From Leifsonia sp. C5G2 (lineage in GTDB: Bacteria > Actinomycetota > Actinomycetes > Actinomycetales > Microbacteriaceae): a stretch of 64,000 bases of DNA. Position 1 is the first letter of the stretch, and each line of letters begins with the position of its first letter. The stretch is from the NCBI RefSeq assembly GCF_013359685.1, contig NZ_JABFMV010000005.1:62001-126000 (forward strand), read 5' to 3'. Shown here piece after piece: positions 40,925 through 48,353 of the stretch. The translations under genes were made by a program, and so were the position numbers. Below the pieces are notes generated by a model, which saw only the letters and a list, made by a program, of their open reading frames with translations, was not told where the DNA came from and did no database searches.

Positions 40925-40973
40925 GTAGTGACAGTCGCTGACGCTATCACGTTAAGTCAGTGACTGTCACTAC
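40925..40973. promoter_or_regulatory. TetR-type operator pair in the divergent region
   Basis: GTAGTGACAGTCGCTGAC (40925-40942) and GTCAGTGACTGTCACTAC (40956-40973) form an inverted repeat of 18 bases with one mismatch, 13 bases apart. Each half itself holds a smaller palindrome AGTGAC-N-GTCACT (perfect in the right half). The site is between the reductase and the TetR gene, so the regulator probably controls both. Confidence 0.78.
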
Positions 40974-40985
40974 GAAGGAGCCAGG

Positions 40986-41537
40986 ATGCCGAGAAGCGGC
41001 GAGGAGGCGCGCCGCCGCCTGCGGGAGGCGGCGCTCGAGCTGTACCGCCGGCAGGGCTACGACGCGACCACCACCGCGCAGATCGCCGCCAGGGCCGGCG
41101 TCACCGAGCGCACCTACTTCCGGCACTTCGCAGACAAGCGCGAAGTGCTCTTCGAGGGCGAGACCGAACTCCGCGACACGATGACCGGCGCCATCGCGGG
41201 AGCACCGGCGGAGACCACGCCCCTCGACCTGGTGATGGGCGCCTACCTCGCCGCCGTTCCCTTGTTCGTCGCCGGTCGCCCGGTCGCGCTCCGGCGCGCC
41301 GAACTCATCGACGCGACGCCCGCCCTCCGGGAACGGGCCCACGCCAAGACCGCCGCGCTCGCGGACGCCATCGTCGGGGCCCTGACGGCGCGCGGGATCC
41401 CGGAGCCGACCGGCCGCCTCGCCGCGCAGGTGGGCGCCGCAGCGTTCCAGCGCGCCGGCGCGCAGTGGTACGCCGACCCGTCACTCGACCTCACTGCTCT
41501 CGTGCGCGAAGCCGTGGACGAGGTGCGTCAGCTCTGA
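40986..41537 (+). CDS. TetR-family transcriptional regulator
   Basis: This 183-residue TetR repressor has an N-terminal HTH, LRQ-like LREAALELYRRQGYDATTTAQIAARAGVTERTYFRHFADKREVLF, typical of the family. The C-terminal domain is unassigned as to ligand. It lies 12 bases after a double palindrome and divergent from an MDR reductase, the usual layout for a TetR repressor of an adjacent redox enzyme. The SD AAGGAG precedes ATG 40986. Confidence 0.93.
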   Translation: MPRSGEEARRRLREAALELYRRQGYDATTTAQIAARAGVTERTYFRHFADKREVLFEGETELRDTMTGAIAGAPAETTPLDLVMGAYLAAVPLFVAGRPVALRRAELIDATPALRERAHAKTAALADAIVGALTARGIPEPTGRLAAQVGAAAFQRAGAQWYADPSLDLTALVREAVDEVRQL

Positions 41538-41607
41538 CGCGCGCATCGCATGGGCGCGTTCCCCGCGCGTGACGGAGACCGTCGTGTCGTGACGGATACA
41601 GCGGAGG

Positions 41608-42414
41608 TCAGCGGTAGGCGACGCTCAAGTTCAAGCGTGTGTCCCGCAGGAGTTCTGTGTCGCCGCGCCGCAACTGCGGGTTGAGGTAGAAGAGCTGATC
41701 TTGGGTGATCCCGAATCGAGCGGCGACCGCCTGAGAGTTGTCGTCGCCCCACACCGCATAGCTGGCCGGCTGGCCGTTGTAGGAGGTTACGGTGCCGCGC
41801 GCATACGGTCGGGGACCGGCATCCTTCACGGCGAGCCCGGGATAGAAGTCCGGGATGCTCCACGTCATCGGCGCCGCTGCGAGGACGGTGCCGTCGCTGA
41901 CCAGTTCCACGCTGTTGAAGTAGGACACGTTCCCACGATCGCGGCGACCGCTCGAGTCGAACGGCAGCACCTCGTCGCCGCTCGTGCCCTGGGTGAAGCC
42001 GACCGGATCGTCGGGCGCGGGCACGGTCGGCTCTCCCGCCGCCGCTCCGAAGCGGTCGACGCTGAGCGCGACCGCCGTACCCGGGTCGGCGGTCGTGGTG
42101 AATCGGGTGATCGCCACTTGGAAGCGAAGGTCGCTCGCGACGCTGACGGCGACGTCGCCCGTCGCGTGACCGGCGACATCGTGGAGCGTCCCCGTCCCCA
42201 TCACGGTTCCCGCGGGCGGGAGGTACTGGAACTCGTTCGCATACGCCGTCCCGCTCGACGCCACCGGCGACGAGGGCACCGAATGGGCCGCACCGGCCGC
42301 TGCCTCAGCCGTGTGCGACGGGGCGCCCACCGGTCCGGTCACCGTGCACGCCGTCAGTAGCAGCGCCGCGACCACGGAAATCCCCGACACCATACAAGGA
42401 CGCCAGCGCTTCAT
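41608..42414 (-). CDS. LysM-like domain lipoprotein
   Basis: This 268-residue predicted lipoprotein has a lipobox LLLTAC near residue 24, a Ser/Ala/Pro-rich linker, a beta-rich middle domain with the HxxAGHATGDVAVSV segment, and a C-terminal LysM-like motif (YAVWGDDNSQAVAARFGITQDQLFYLNPQL....L...TRLNLSVAYR). LysM binds peptidoglycan, so a cell-envelope location is likely. ATG 42414 is preferred, and a start at 42453 would add 13 residues. It is the last clearly ordinary chromosomal gene before the island. Confidence 0.75.
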   Translation of the reverse strand: MKRWRPCMVSGISVVAALLLTACTVTGPVGAPSHTAEAAAGAAHSVPSSPVASSGTAYANEFQYLPPAGTVMGTGTLHDVAGHATGDVAVSVASDLRFQVAITRFTTTADPGTAVALSVDRFGAAAGEPTVPAPDDPVGFTQGTSGDEVLPFDSSGRRDRGNVSYFNSVELVSDGTVLAAAPMTWSIPDFYPGLAVKDAGPRPYARGTVTSYNGQPASYAVWGDDNSQAVAARFGITQDQLFYLNPQLRRGDTELLRDTRLNLSVAYR

Positions 42415-42508
42415 GATCCCCCGTCGAATCGTGATCCCGAGGTCATCCCGCATGACCCTTCATGATCCTGCCTCATCGAGGTCGACAGATGTGGATCAGT
42501 GTGAACGG

Positions 42509-42594
42509 CCACGCAAGTTGTCGCCGCGGGCCCCGAGCTTGAGCGGCATGCCAAATAAACTGTCGCCGCCATTGTCCAGATAACTTGTCGCCGC
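42509..42594. repeat. Three 19-bp direct repeats, candidate transposase-binding iterons
   Basis: CCACGCAAGTTGTCGCCGC (42509-42527), CCAAATAAACTGTCGCCGC (42551-42569) and CCAGATAACTTGTCGCCGC (42576-42594) share the core TGTCGCCGC and the CCA lead. Arrays of 19-bp repeats near element ends are typical of TniA/TnsB binding. This could be the left end of the Tn7-like element whose core lies at 52454-59372, or of a lost IS. I found no convincing partner array at the other side. Confidence 0.5.
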
Positions 42595-42628
42595 GTAGCG
42601 CGGCCGCAGCATGGTATCTGGAAGCCCG

Positions 42629-42663
42629 TTTAGATTCCTTTAGATTGTTTAGATTCTTTAGAC
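42629..42663. repeat. Tandem TTTAGATT repeats
   Basis: Four copies of TTTAGA(TT) in 35 bases with an 8-10 base spacing (42629, 42639, 42648 and 42657). They are strikingly AT-rich for this genome and lie directly inside the iteron array, next to the first small gene of the island. Possible roles are a protein-binding array or a recombination junction. Confidence 0.6.
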
Positions 42664-42702
42664 GGTCGGCGGTCCGGATCGCTGCACTGGACCTGACTTC
42701 GG

Positions 42703-42885
42703 CTACGCCAGAACGAGAAACAGCACGTAGCCGATCAGTGCGAACGCGAACAGCGCTGCTGCGACTCGCACGCCGCGGTCTTTCCATTTGCCATCGTTCA
42801 CCAGCCGGATGACGACGTAAGCGGCGGACCCGGTCAGGAGGGCCAGTAGGACGACGTGGATCGCGGTGTGCACGCCCGGGCTCAT
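42703..42885 (-). CDS. Small membrane protein
   Basis: This 60-residue protein has two membrane segments (TAIHVVLLALLTGSAAYVVIRLV and VAAALFAFALIGYVLFLVLA) separated by the basic loop NDGKWKDRGVR. It uses ATG 42885. An upstream start at 42909 would add eight residues. No family is recognised. It lies at the left end of the accessory region. Confidence 0.6.
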   Translation of the reverse strand: MSPGVHTAIHVVLLALLTGSAAYVVIRLVNDGKWKDRGVRVAAALFAFALIGYVLFLVLA

Positions 42886-42913
42886 GGCTGTCAGGCTACG
42901 CCGAGCCACCCGA

Positions 42914-43378
42914 CTATGCCGCTTCGCTGGCTGCGCTCTCCGCTGGTGCTCTCCTTGGAAGCAGAAGCAATACGAGTGGCAGCGCTGCCGCGATGATGAT
43001 CCCGGCGCCGATGAGGTTGTCGAGCGGCGGGTTGCCCGAGACGATATCGACCGGCTCGCCGATGCATCCGACGAGCACCACGATCGCTAGCGGAACGATC
43101 GCAGGAATTCCTCTCCGACCGCGCCAGGCGCCGACCGCGCCGAGCACCAAAGCAGCTGCGCCGGCCAGGCACACGACGATGAAGAACGCGACGCCGCGGT
43201 TGGCGGCGTTGCTGTCGAGGGTGCCGACCGTGCCGCGGCCGCTGGCCCAGGCGATCGTGAGCGTCACGGCGAGCCCGATCAGCACGCTCGCGTAGGTGCA
43301 TGCGAGAAGGGCCGCGATAACGACGGCCGTCGTCCGATGTAGACGCGTCCGCTGCTTGGTGGATGACGTCGTGGTCAT
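42914..43378 (-). CDS. Hypothetical membrane protein
   Basis: This 154-residue membrane protein has four hydrophobic segments (TAVVIAALLACTYASVLIGLAVTLTIAW, GVAFFIVVCLAGAAALVLGAVGAW, GIPAIVPLAIVVLVGCIG, LIGAGIIIAAALPLVLLLL). Its C-terminus ends PRRAPAESAASEAA. It starts at ATG 43378. A longer frame up to 43561 lacks protein-like sequence. Its function is unknown, and it lies 28 bases from the downstream small membrane gene, so they may be co-transcribed. Confidence 0.65.
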   Translation of the reverse strand: MTTTSSTKQRTRLHRTTAVVIAALLACTYASVLIGLAVTLTIAWASGRGTVGTLDSNAANRGVAFFIVVCLAGAAALVLGAVGAWRGRRGIPAIVPLAIVVLVGCIGEPVDIVSGNPPLDNLIGAGIIIAAALPLVLLLLPRRAPAESAASEAA

Positions 43379-43614
43379 GGCGTCAGAGTATCGAGAGACT
43401 CGCCGTCCGGCGTTTTGCGCGCAGAGAACATCAACCTCGAAGCGTCGACACGGGGTCGGCGGATCGGCCGGCGAGAAATCTCGGCCGGTGTGACGCATCC
43501 GGCTCGCTGAGGCGTATAGAACCGCATGACAGTTGAAAAGAGGGCGGCGTTTCCGCCGCATGACCTCCAGTGGATGCGACCGAACCCGGTTCCTTGCACC
43601 ATTTGGAGGCAGAC

Positions 43615-43749
43615 ATGCCGATCATCCCGCTCGAGGGGGTGGACGACCTGGTGGCGCACTCCTCCGAGGCGCCCGCCGACGCCGTTAGAAGGATGCGCGG
43701 ACCGCCCATGGAACGGCGAGCCCCAGCCGAACCGCGAGTCAGCGCATAG
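43615..43749 (+). CDS. Small ORF, 44 residues
   Basis: MPIIPLEGVDDLVAHSSEAP begins a 44-residue peptide ending PAEPRVSA. An excellent SD (GGAGG, five bases) stands before the ATG. It is acidic at the front and Arg/Pro-rich behind. I know of no family. Between 43379 and 43614 I see no gene, only a hairpin (GGCGG...CCGCC) near 43546. Confidence 0.42.
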   Translation: MPIIPLEGVDDLVAHSSEAPADAVRRMRGPPMERRAPAEPRVSA

Positions 43750-43823
43750 CTGACACCAGAACGGTTTCTCGCCGTATGTCCACCTCGGGCCAAAGAGCCC
43801 TCTACCGGATCAGGAGATCCACC

Positions 43824-43976
43824 ATGCGTTACGTCCACAAGTCCGCTCAGCGCATCTTGGCGTGCGGCATCTTCGTCGTGCTCCTGGCTGTTGCGATCGC
43901 GATCGGAGGGCCGGTGTTCGGCGTCGGCACGGCGCAGTACGCGACTGAGCTCGTCCGTGTCCTGTTGGGTCGGTGA
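43824..43976 (+). CDS. Small single-pass membrane peptide, 50 residues
   Basis: MRYVHKSAQRILACGIFVVL begins a 50-residue peptide with one hydrophobic segment (ILACGIFVVLLAVAIAIGGPVFG) and a C-terminal LVRVLLGR. The SD AGGAG lies seven bases before the ATG. It resembles small hydrophobic toxins or membrane regulators in shape only. No antisense antitoxin RNA was identified. Confidence 0.5.
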   Translation: MRYVHKSAQRILACGIFVVLLAVAIAIGGPVFGVGTAQYATELVRVLLGR

Positions 43977-44025
43977 CCCGTCGCCGCCTCGGCGAGCTCT
44001 GCCGTTGCGGCGCGCTGCCGTATTG

Positions 44026-44247
44026 ATGGACTACATCCGCAAAACCGGGCCGTTCCAGTACCTCATTTGCATTGACGTTGCGGGGTCGGTGCTCTGGCAG
44101 GCATCACTCCCAACCGAGAATTCAACCGACGCGTATGTACGCATGGAGCATGTGGGCGACAGCCTCTTCGCGAACTCATGGAGCGGATTTTGGGTAACGA
44201 TCTCCGCGCAGGATGGATCGATCTCCGATAATTCCTTCACTCAATGA
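44026..44247 (+). CDS. Hypothetical protein
   Basis: This 73-residue protein has FQYLICIDVAGSVLWQASLP, a beta-strand-rich front, then EHVGDSLFANSWSGFWVTISAQDGSISDNSFTQ, as in short conserved actinobacterial proteins with a D-x-x-G-x-I closing strand. It could be the tail of a larger ancestor. It has lower GC than the flagellar region. It is 30 bases before the next gene on the same strand. Confidence 0.5.
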   Translation: MDYIRKTGPFQYLICIDVAGSVLWQASLPTENSTDAYVRMEHVGDSLFANSWSGFWVTISAQDGSISDNSFTQ

Positions 44248-44277
44248 GCGCGACTCGCACGACGCATCCGGCAGAAT

Positions 44278-44937
44278 GTGCTGGTGGCCGACACCGGGAA
44301 GACCTACTCGGACCTTATGGAGCTATTGCCAGAGGTCGCGGAAATCCGCATCCACTGGCAGCTCGACGACGAAGGCCTCCCGTGGCAAGTGGGCGGCTTC
44401 TCTCTCATCGGCCACGGCGGGGCGACGCTCGCAGACGTGGTGAACACGGAAGAGCTCGAGCGGACGGGCTCCGTTCTAGATCGACCCATCACGGCTGACC
44501 TCCCGCTGGTTGAACGGCTCCCACTCGTGGCGATGGTGCTGAACTGGGTTGACGCCTACGAACTGGACGAACGCGACGGGGTTTCGGTGATCGACCTGCC
44601 GAGCCCGGACCACGTTTCCGACACTGTCCCGATGACATGGACACACCCCACCGAACTGGAACTGTCAAAGAGCCCTCGGGCCACCTGGGTATGGGCGGCT
44701 GACCGGGATCAGGCGGCGAAGCTGGAGACGCTCCTGACCTCCAATGGGTGTCAGGTTTCAGCCGCCCGAGGCGAGAACGCCGAAGAACGAACCCTCGATC
44801 TCGACATCGGCGTCGTGGCAATGGAGGGATTGGAGAGCCTGCAGAAGGCTGGCTACTCATTTCGCTGGCATCCAGCGCAACATCCGCTAGATAGGACCGC
44901 GGACCTGTACGGGATACCTGTCGCAAGCGCGAAATAG
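44278..44937 (+). CDS. Hypothetical protein
   Basis: This 219-residue acidic cytoplasmic protein starts at a GTG. Segments such as EIRIHWQLDDEGLPWQVGGFSLIGHGG and LPSPDHVSDTVPMTWTHPTELE show a soluble mixed alpha/beta protein. A late part (RATWVWAADRDQAAKLETLLTSNGCQVSAARG) looks like a small domain. No family is recognised. It shares an island with antitoxin-like and nuclease genes, but there is no direct functional clue. Confidence 0.55.
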   Translation: MLVADTGKTYSDLMELLPEVAEIRIHWQLDDEGLPWQVGGFSLIGHGGATLADVVNTEELERTGSVLDRPITADLPLVERLPLVAMVLNWVDAYELDERDGVSVIDLPSPDHVSDTVPMTWTHPTELELSKSPRATWVWAADRDQAAKLETLLTSNGCQVSAARGENAEERTLDLDIGVVAMEGLESLQKAGYSFRWHPAQHPLDRTADLYGIPVASAK

Positions 44938-45015
44938 CCCTCCGCTTCGGACTCGTCAGCATCTGACGCGAGACTGCGCCGGCCGCTATGAAAATGGCCA
45001 GCGCCGCCGGGGCCG

Positions 45016-45864
45016 CTATTGCTGTCGACTTCGAGTGGAGCTTCGTGTAACCGATGTGGTCGCCGCCGCCTCCCAGAGGTCCAGGAACCGTTCGAGATAG
45101 ATTGTTGCGATTTCGTAGACGGTCGCGAGTAGCCCGATGCGGTTGGTGAGGCGTGACACCGCCCCGATGGTGTCCACGCGCTCCACCTGCTGGTGTTCGA
45201 GTAGTGCGATCGCGACCGGCGTGTTTGAGTGAGCCATTCCGCTGCAGATGCGCCAGGCCTCGAGCCCCGTCATCCGTGTGAACTTCATGGAGCTATCCGT
45301 GAGTTGAAGGATTCGAGTTACGGTCGGCATGTTCTCGATCGATGCGTGCCTCGCTGGTCCCGCCGAGTGGATCTCCTTGAGGCGATCGCGGACACGCGAT
45401 GCCCCATCCGCGGGGCCGCCCGTCGCACCGAGAAGGCTTTCAACATCCGAAATGGAGTCCCAACCGATTCGCAGCGAATTCTGAACTCTCTTGGCCTGCG
45501 TCCCGCCCATGAGAAGCCAATACCCGTATCCACAAGCCTCGATCGCACTCCGCACGACGGTGTACTCCGCCATCACCGCGAACTCACCGCGCGCGATCAG
45601 CGAATCACGCACGAACCGAAGATGATCGATCGCGACCATGGCATACCAGGCGACTTGGTAGCTCACAGGGTTGTACGGGGTATGACGATCATCGCCCCAG
45701 AGTTGTGAGCCTTCCACCACCGTGAAACCCAGATAGCGCTCACTCTCGATCAGCTGCGTCACTCGGTCGAACGCGACCTCGAGAACCAGTCTTCCCTGCC
45801 GTTCCTCCTCGGAGGATTCGGGAGAATCCAACCGGACGTGTTCTGGCATGTATTCGTGGGCCAT
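45016..45864 (-). CDS. Hypothetical protein
   Basis: This 282-residue soluble, largely helical protein includes FDRVTQLIESERYLGFTVVEGS, YQVAWYAMVAIDHLRFVRDSLIARGEFAVMAEYTVVRSAIEACGYGYWLLMGG, then AWRICSGMAHSNTPVAIAL. The VRSAIE..G...WLL motif and the GMAHS stretch resemble HEPN/'DUF5677-like' helical proteins found beside defence genes. I regard that as a weak likeness. The start is uncertain between 45912 and 45864. The former would overlap the upstream gene's stop. Confidence 0.6.
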   Translation of the reverse strand: MAHEYMPEHVRLDSPESSEEERQGRLVLEVAFDRVTQLIESERYLGFTVVEGSQLWGDDRHTPYNPVSYQVAWYAMVAIDHLRFVRDSLIARGEFAVMAEYTVVRSAIEACGYGYWLLMGGTQAKRVQNSLRIGWDSISDVESLLGATGGPADGASRVRDRLKEIHSAGPARHASIENMPTVTRILQLTDSSMKFTRMTGLEAWRICSGMAHSNTPVAIALLEHQQVERVDTIGAVSRLTNRIGLLATVYEIATIYLERFLDLWEAAATTSVTRSSTRSRQQ

Positions 45865-45886
45865 GCTGCGGCTCGCTAGACAGCCC

Positions 45887-46765
45887 TCAGCCGCGGGCGG
45901 AGCCGCTGGCAAGGCGCACGATGAGGGCGCCGACGACGTGCACGATCAGCCAGCCATCCTCCGGGGCGGGGGCAGTTGCATGGTGCGCGTCGCCCTTTGC
46001 ACTCCGGTCGGCGGACACCCATTGCATGAGATCCTCGATACTCCGAGCCAGGCGTTGGTCATGCGCGGCAAGCAGGCCACGATTGCGCGCGTCAACGATG
46101 AGTGGTCCGAGAGCGTTGCCCTTGCAACCAACGGCCTCCAGGGCCTCCTGTAGAGCTGCGCCGGCGTCGGTGATCGCGTTCTCTGCCGAGCCGCGGTGCA
46201 GCTCATCCAGCGCGTTCTTGTAGGCGGTCTCGACCTTCTCCCAGCCCCCGCGATCACCGAGCAACCGGAGTGCGGGCGAGACGACCGCGGCATGCAACTC
46301 GAGCGAGTTCTTCTCGACCATCTTGCGGTCGATGAGCTCGAAGCGAATGCGATGGCGTTGCAGGCGTTCGTTGACGAACGCTTCGTAGTGCTCACTCGCC
46401 TCCCGGAGCTTTTGAGCTAGGAAGGGGTCGTGGGCGTTGGACAGCCGAATGAATCGGGTAATTGCTTTTCCTAACGCCTCAATCGCGGTCGGCATCATCG
46501 CGTCATCGCAAGTTTCGATGTACGCGGTCATGTCCGCGTCGGCTTCCCCTTTACCGGTTAGGGTCCGAAGTCCCTCGTCATCGAGAATGAGTTCACGAGC
46601 CGTTCCTAGGATGAAATCAGCATTCACACCGTACGTTCTCGATGAATAGCGGTCGAGTTGGATCCGGAACGGTTCCGGGAAGGTGTCGACCCAGAAGTCT
46701 GCGCCAGCGCCCTCTTCCTCTTCGCGCTGACGCTGTAGCCGCCGCTGGTTATGAAGCATGAGCAC
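45887..46765 (-). CDS. Abi-C-like (abortive infection C-terminal domain) protein
   Basis: This 292-residue protein has a helical C-terminal half: NAITDAGAALQEALEAVGCKGNALGPLIVDARNRGLL and RSIEDLMQWVSADRSAKGDAHHATAPAPEDGWLIVHVVGALIVRLA. The combination of a TDAG.AL.E.L......G helix and (R/A)xxxGDAHHxx followed by a last helix is that of the Abi_C domain in abortive infection proteins. The N-terminal part is not recognised (FRIQLDRYSSRTYGVNADFILG, LDDEGLRTLTGK). The start is GTG 46765 or ATG 46759. It lies upstream of the gene at 45016 on the same strand. Confidence 0.68.
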   Translation of the reverse strand: MLMLHNQRRLQRQREEEEGAGADFWVDTFPEPFRIQLDRYSSRTYGVNADFILGTARELILDDEGLRTLTGKGEADADMTAYIETCDDAMMPTAIEALGKAITRFIRLSNAHDPFLAQKLREASEHYEAFVNERLQRHRIRFELIDRKMVEKNSLELHAAVVSPALRLLGDRGGWEKVETAYKNALDELHRGSAENAITDAGAALQEALEAVGCKGNALGPLIVDARNRGLLAAHDQRLARSIEDLMQWVSADRSAKGDAHHATAPAPEDGWLIVHVVGALIVRLASGSARG

Positions 46766-46859
46766 ATGCTAGCCAGCACTACAGCAACGCTTCTCGCGCA
46801 CCGCAAGGTCATCTGATCGCGCGGCGAGCGAAGAGGTTCGGGAAGTCGCGGGGTTCGGC

Positions 46860-47243
46860 TCACCAGGCTGGCGGCTTCTGACCGTCAGCCGCGGCAAACG
46901 CCCGAATAAATTCGTCGCGTTCTTCCATAGCACGGGACCAAGCGTGTACCCACGCGTCGAACCGTTCGGCTGTCCGGAAGTCCTCCAATGCGTCCAGACA
47001 GGAACTCAGATGAAGGGCACTTGCTTCATCGGGCGGCGGCGGGCACTGACGGAGCGCGGCGGCCGCACGGGCGACACGCTCGCGCGCAATGTCGATGGAC
47101 GGCGCCGCCTGCTCCAAGCTCCCTGTTTCCTTCACCGAATCACCGGCGGCGCCTGCCTCTAACGCCATTTGCTCAGTGGCCGCGTAAAACTCCTCAAACG
47201 CTGACAGCGTCTCGCGCGCCCAGTCGCCAGTCGGGTTCGTCAT
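46860..47243 (-). CDS. Hypothetical protein
   Basis: This 127-residue helical acidic protein has WARETLSAFEEFYAATEQMALEAG, a middle SIDIARERVARAAAALRQCPPPP and DALEDFRTAERFDAWVHAWSRAMEERDEFIRAFAAADG. There is one Cys. It has no recognised family, although the shape resembles small helical bundles in TA or phage genes. It is upstream of the Abi-C-like gene on the same strand, 94 bases away. Confidence 0.6.
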   Translation of the reverse strand: MTNPTGDWARETLSAFEEFYAATEQMALEAGAAGDSVKETGSLEQAAPSIDIARERVARAAAALRQCPPPPDEASALHLSSCLDALEDFRTAERFDAWVHAWSRAMEERDEFIRAFAAADGQKPPAW

Positions 47244-47833
47244 GCAACGCAGTCTAGGTACTTATCGCCGGGCCCGCGTGAAGCGGTGCGACCGGTCGCG
47301 ACCTACCGGGTAGCGCCCGTTCCGCGGCCAACATGTACTTCTGCGACTTCGGCGGATGCGAGCCTATCTGCACCCAGGCCTAGATGAGCATCGCATGGAG
47401 ATCCGGGTCTTCGCCCGCTTGAAGCTGCGGATAGAGGGCTCGGAGGACAGCGCGCCGCCGCTCGTGCTCGGGAAAATCCCGAGCGCCGGTGGTTCGGTAG
47501 CGCTCCCGGACTCGCACGATTCGCTCCACGTTTGCCGAAATGGTGGTCTCGTTCTAATTCATTCGGGAGGCGTAGACGCCGCAGCAAACCTGTGTGCGAA
47601 CTCCAACGTGTCCCACAGGACGACCGGGTCCCCGCCGAAGGCGGGTCGTAAACCATCCGGCAGCTCCCTCCGTTAAAGCACGCACGTGCGGCCGGTGCTA
47701 TCGGCCCCGCGCCGGTCGCCCCGCGCTTTCCGATGATCCGCGCCTTGTTTGACGCCCTCCCTTGCCCGCTCAACGCGGGCGGTGTGGATGTTCTGAGCAA
47801 TGGCCTGCCGTGATGCTAGATCAAGCCGAGTCG
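47244..47833. other. 590-bp region without a convincing intact gene
   Basis: No full gene is seen. The minus strand has a 57-codon open stretch (47380-47553) with protein-like sequence (VERIVRVRERYRTTGARDFP, then ALYPQLQAGEDPDLHAMLI), and after one stop codon it continues as QIGSHPPKSQKYMLAAERALPG. This looks like a decaying gene fragment, family unknown. Confidence 0.4.
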
Positions 47834-48217
47834 TTACCCGAGGAAGCCGTCTTCGACCATCGCCGCGGCCGCCGTAGCTGCCTCCTTGAATCGGTCCTCA
47901 CGGATCACATCCACCGGGGTGTCGTAGTCCAGCAGGGGATTCGACCCGATAAACCACATGCGGGCAACCTGGTCACCTTCAGAAGCTGTTATGGCAAGCC
48001 ACTGAGTGTGCGCGAACTGCAGGCGTCGCACCACGTCATTTCTAGGTTCAGGTCCATCTGCGCGGGCCCATTTGTAGCTGATCTTGGGGTCCTTGCTGCC
48101 GGCCAGCGAGGCGACAAGCGTCGCGCCGAGGGCAGAGTTTAAGCGACGGGTGATCTCCCGGATATCGGTCTTCGCGGACGCGACGTGTGCTTTGCGTGTC
48201 GTCGTACCCATGTCCAT
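47834..48217 (-). CDS. Antitoxin-like protein with DUF2384 (Xre/MbcA/ParS toxin-binding) domain
   Basis: This 127-residue protein has a helical front (DIREITRRLNSALGATLVASLAGSKDPKISYKWARADGPEP) like the HTH of Xre-type antitoxins. The C-terminal part has QFAHTQWLAITASEGDQVARMWFIGSNPLLDYDTPVDVIREDRF, the W...N..L....P.D.I toxin-binding motif of DUF2384. Such antitoxins pair with RES or COG5654 toxins. No RES gene was seen next door. The upstream neighbour is the large nuclease-motif gene. The SD GGGAGGAG precedes ATG 48217. Confidence 0.82.
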   Translation of the reverse strand: MDMGTTTRKAHVASAKTDIREITRRLNSALGATLVASLAGSKDPKISYKWARADGPEPRNDVVRRLQFAHTQWLAITASEGDQVARMWFIGSNPLLDYDTPVDVIREDRFKEAATAAAAMVEDGFLG

Positions 48218-48353
48218 TGAGAACTCCTCCCAGTCAGCTTAACTGCCCACCGGTGCAAGATTCAACCAAAAATCCACCAAAAGAACACGCAGCTGACAGC
48301 GGTCGAGCCGCGGTCACGGTGCGGGCGAAGGAGCACACGTTGGCACGCGACCC

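Noticed and set aside
43526-43753. 75-codon ORF starting MTVEKRAAF
   Set aside because: It overlaps the better-supported 44-residue ORF in another frame. It has no SD and an Arg/Pro/Trp-rich translation typical of a shadow.
47303-47800. 165-codon minus-strand frame
   Set aside because: Its translation is low-complexity and Arg/Ser/Pro-rich, without start signals. A different frame in the same place looks like a decayed gene, so the region is listed as having no intact gene.
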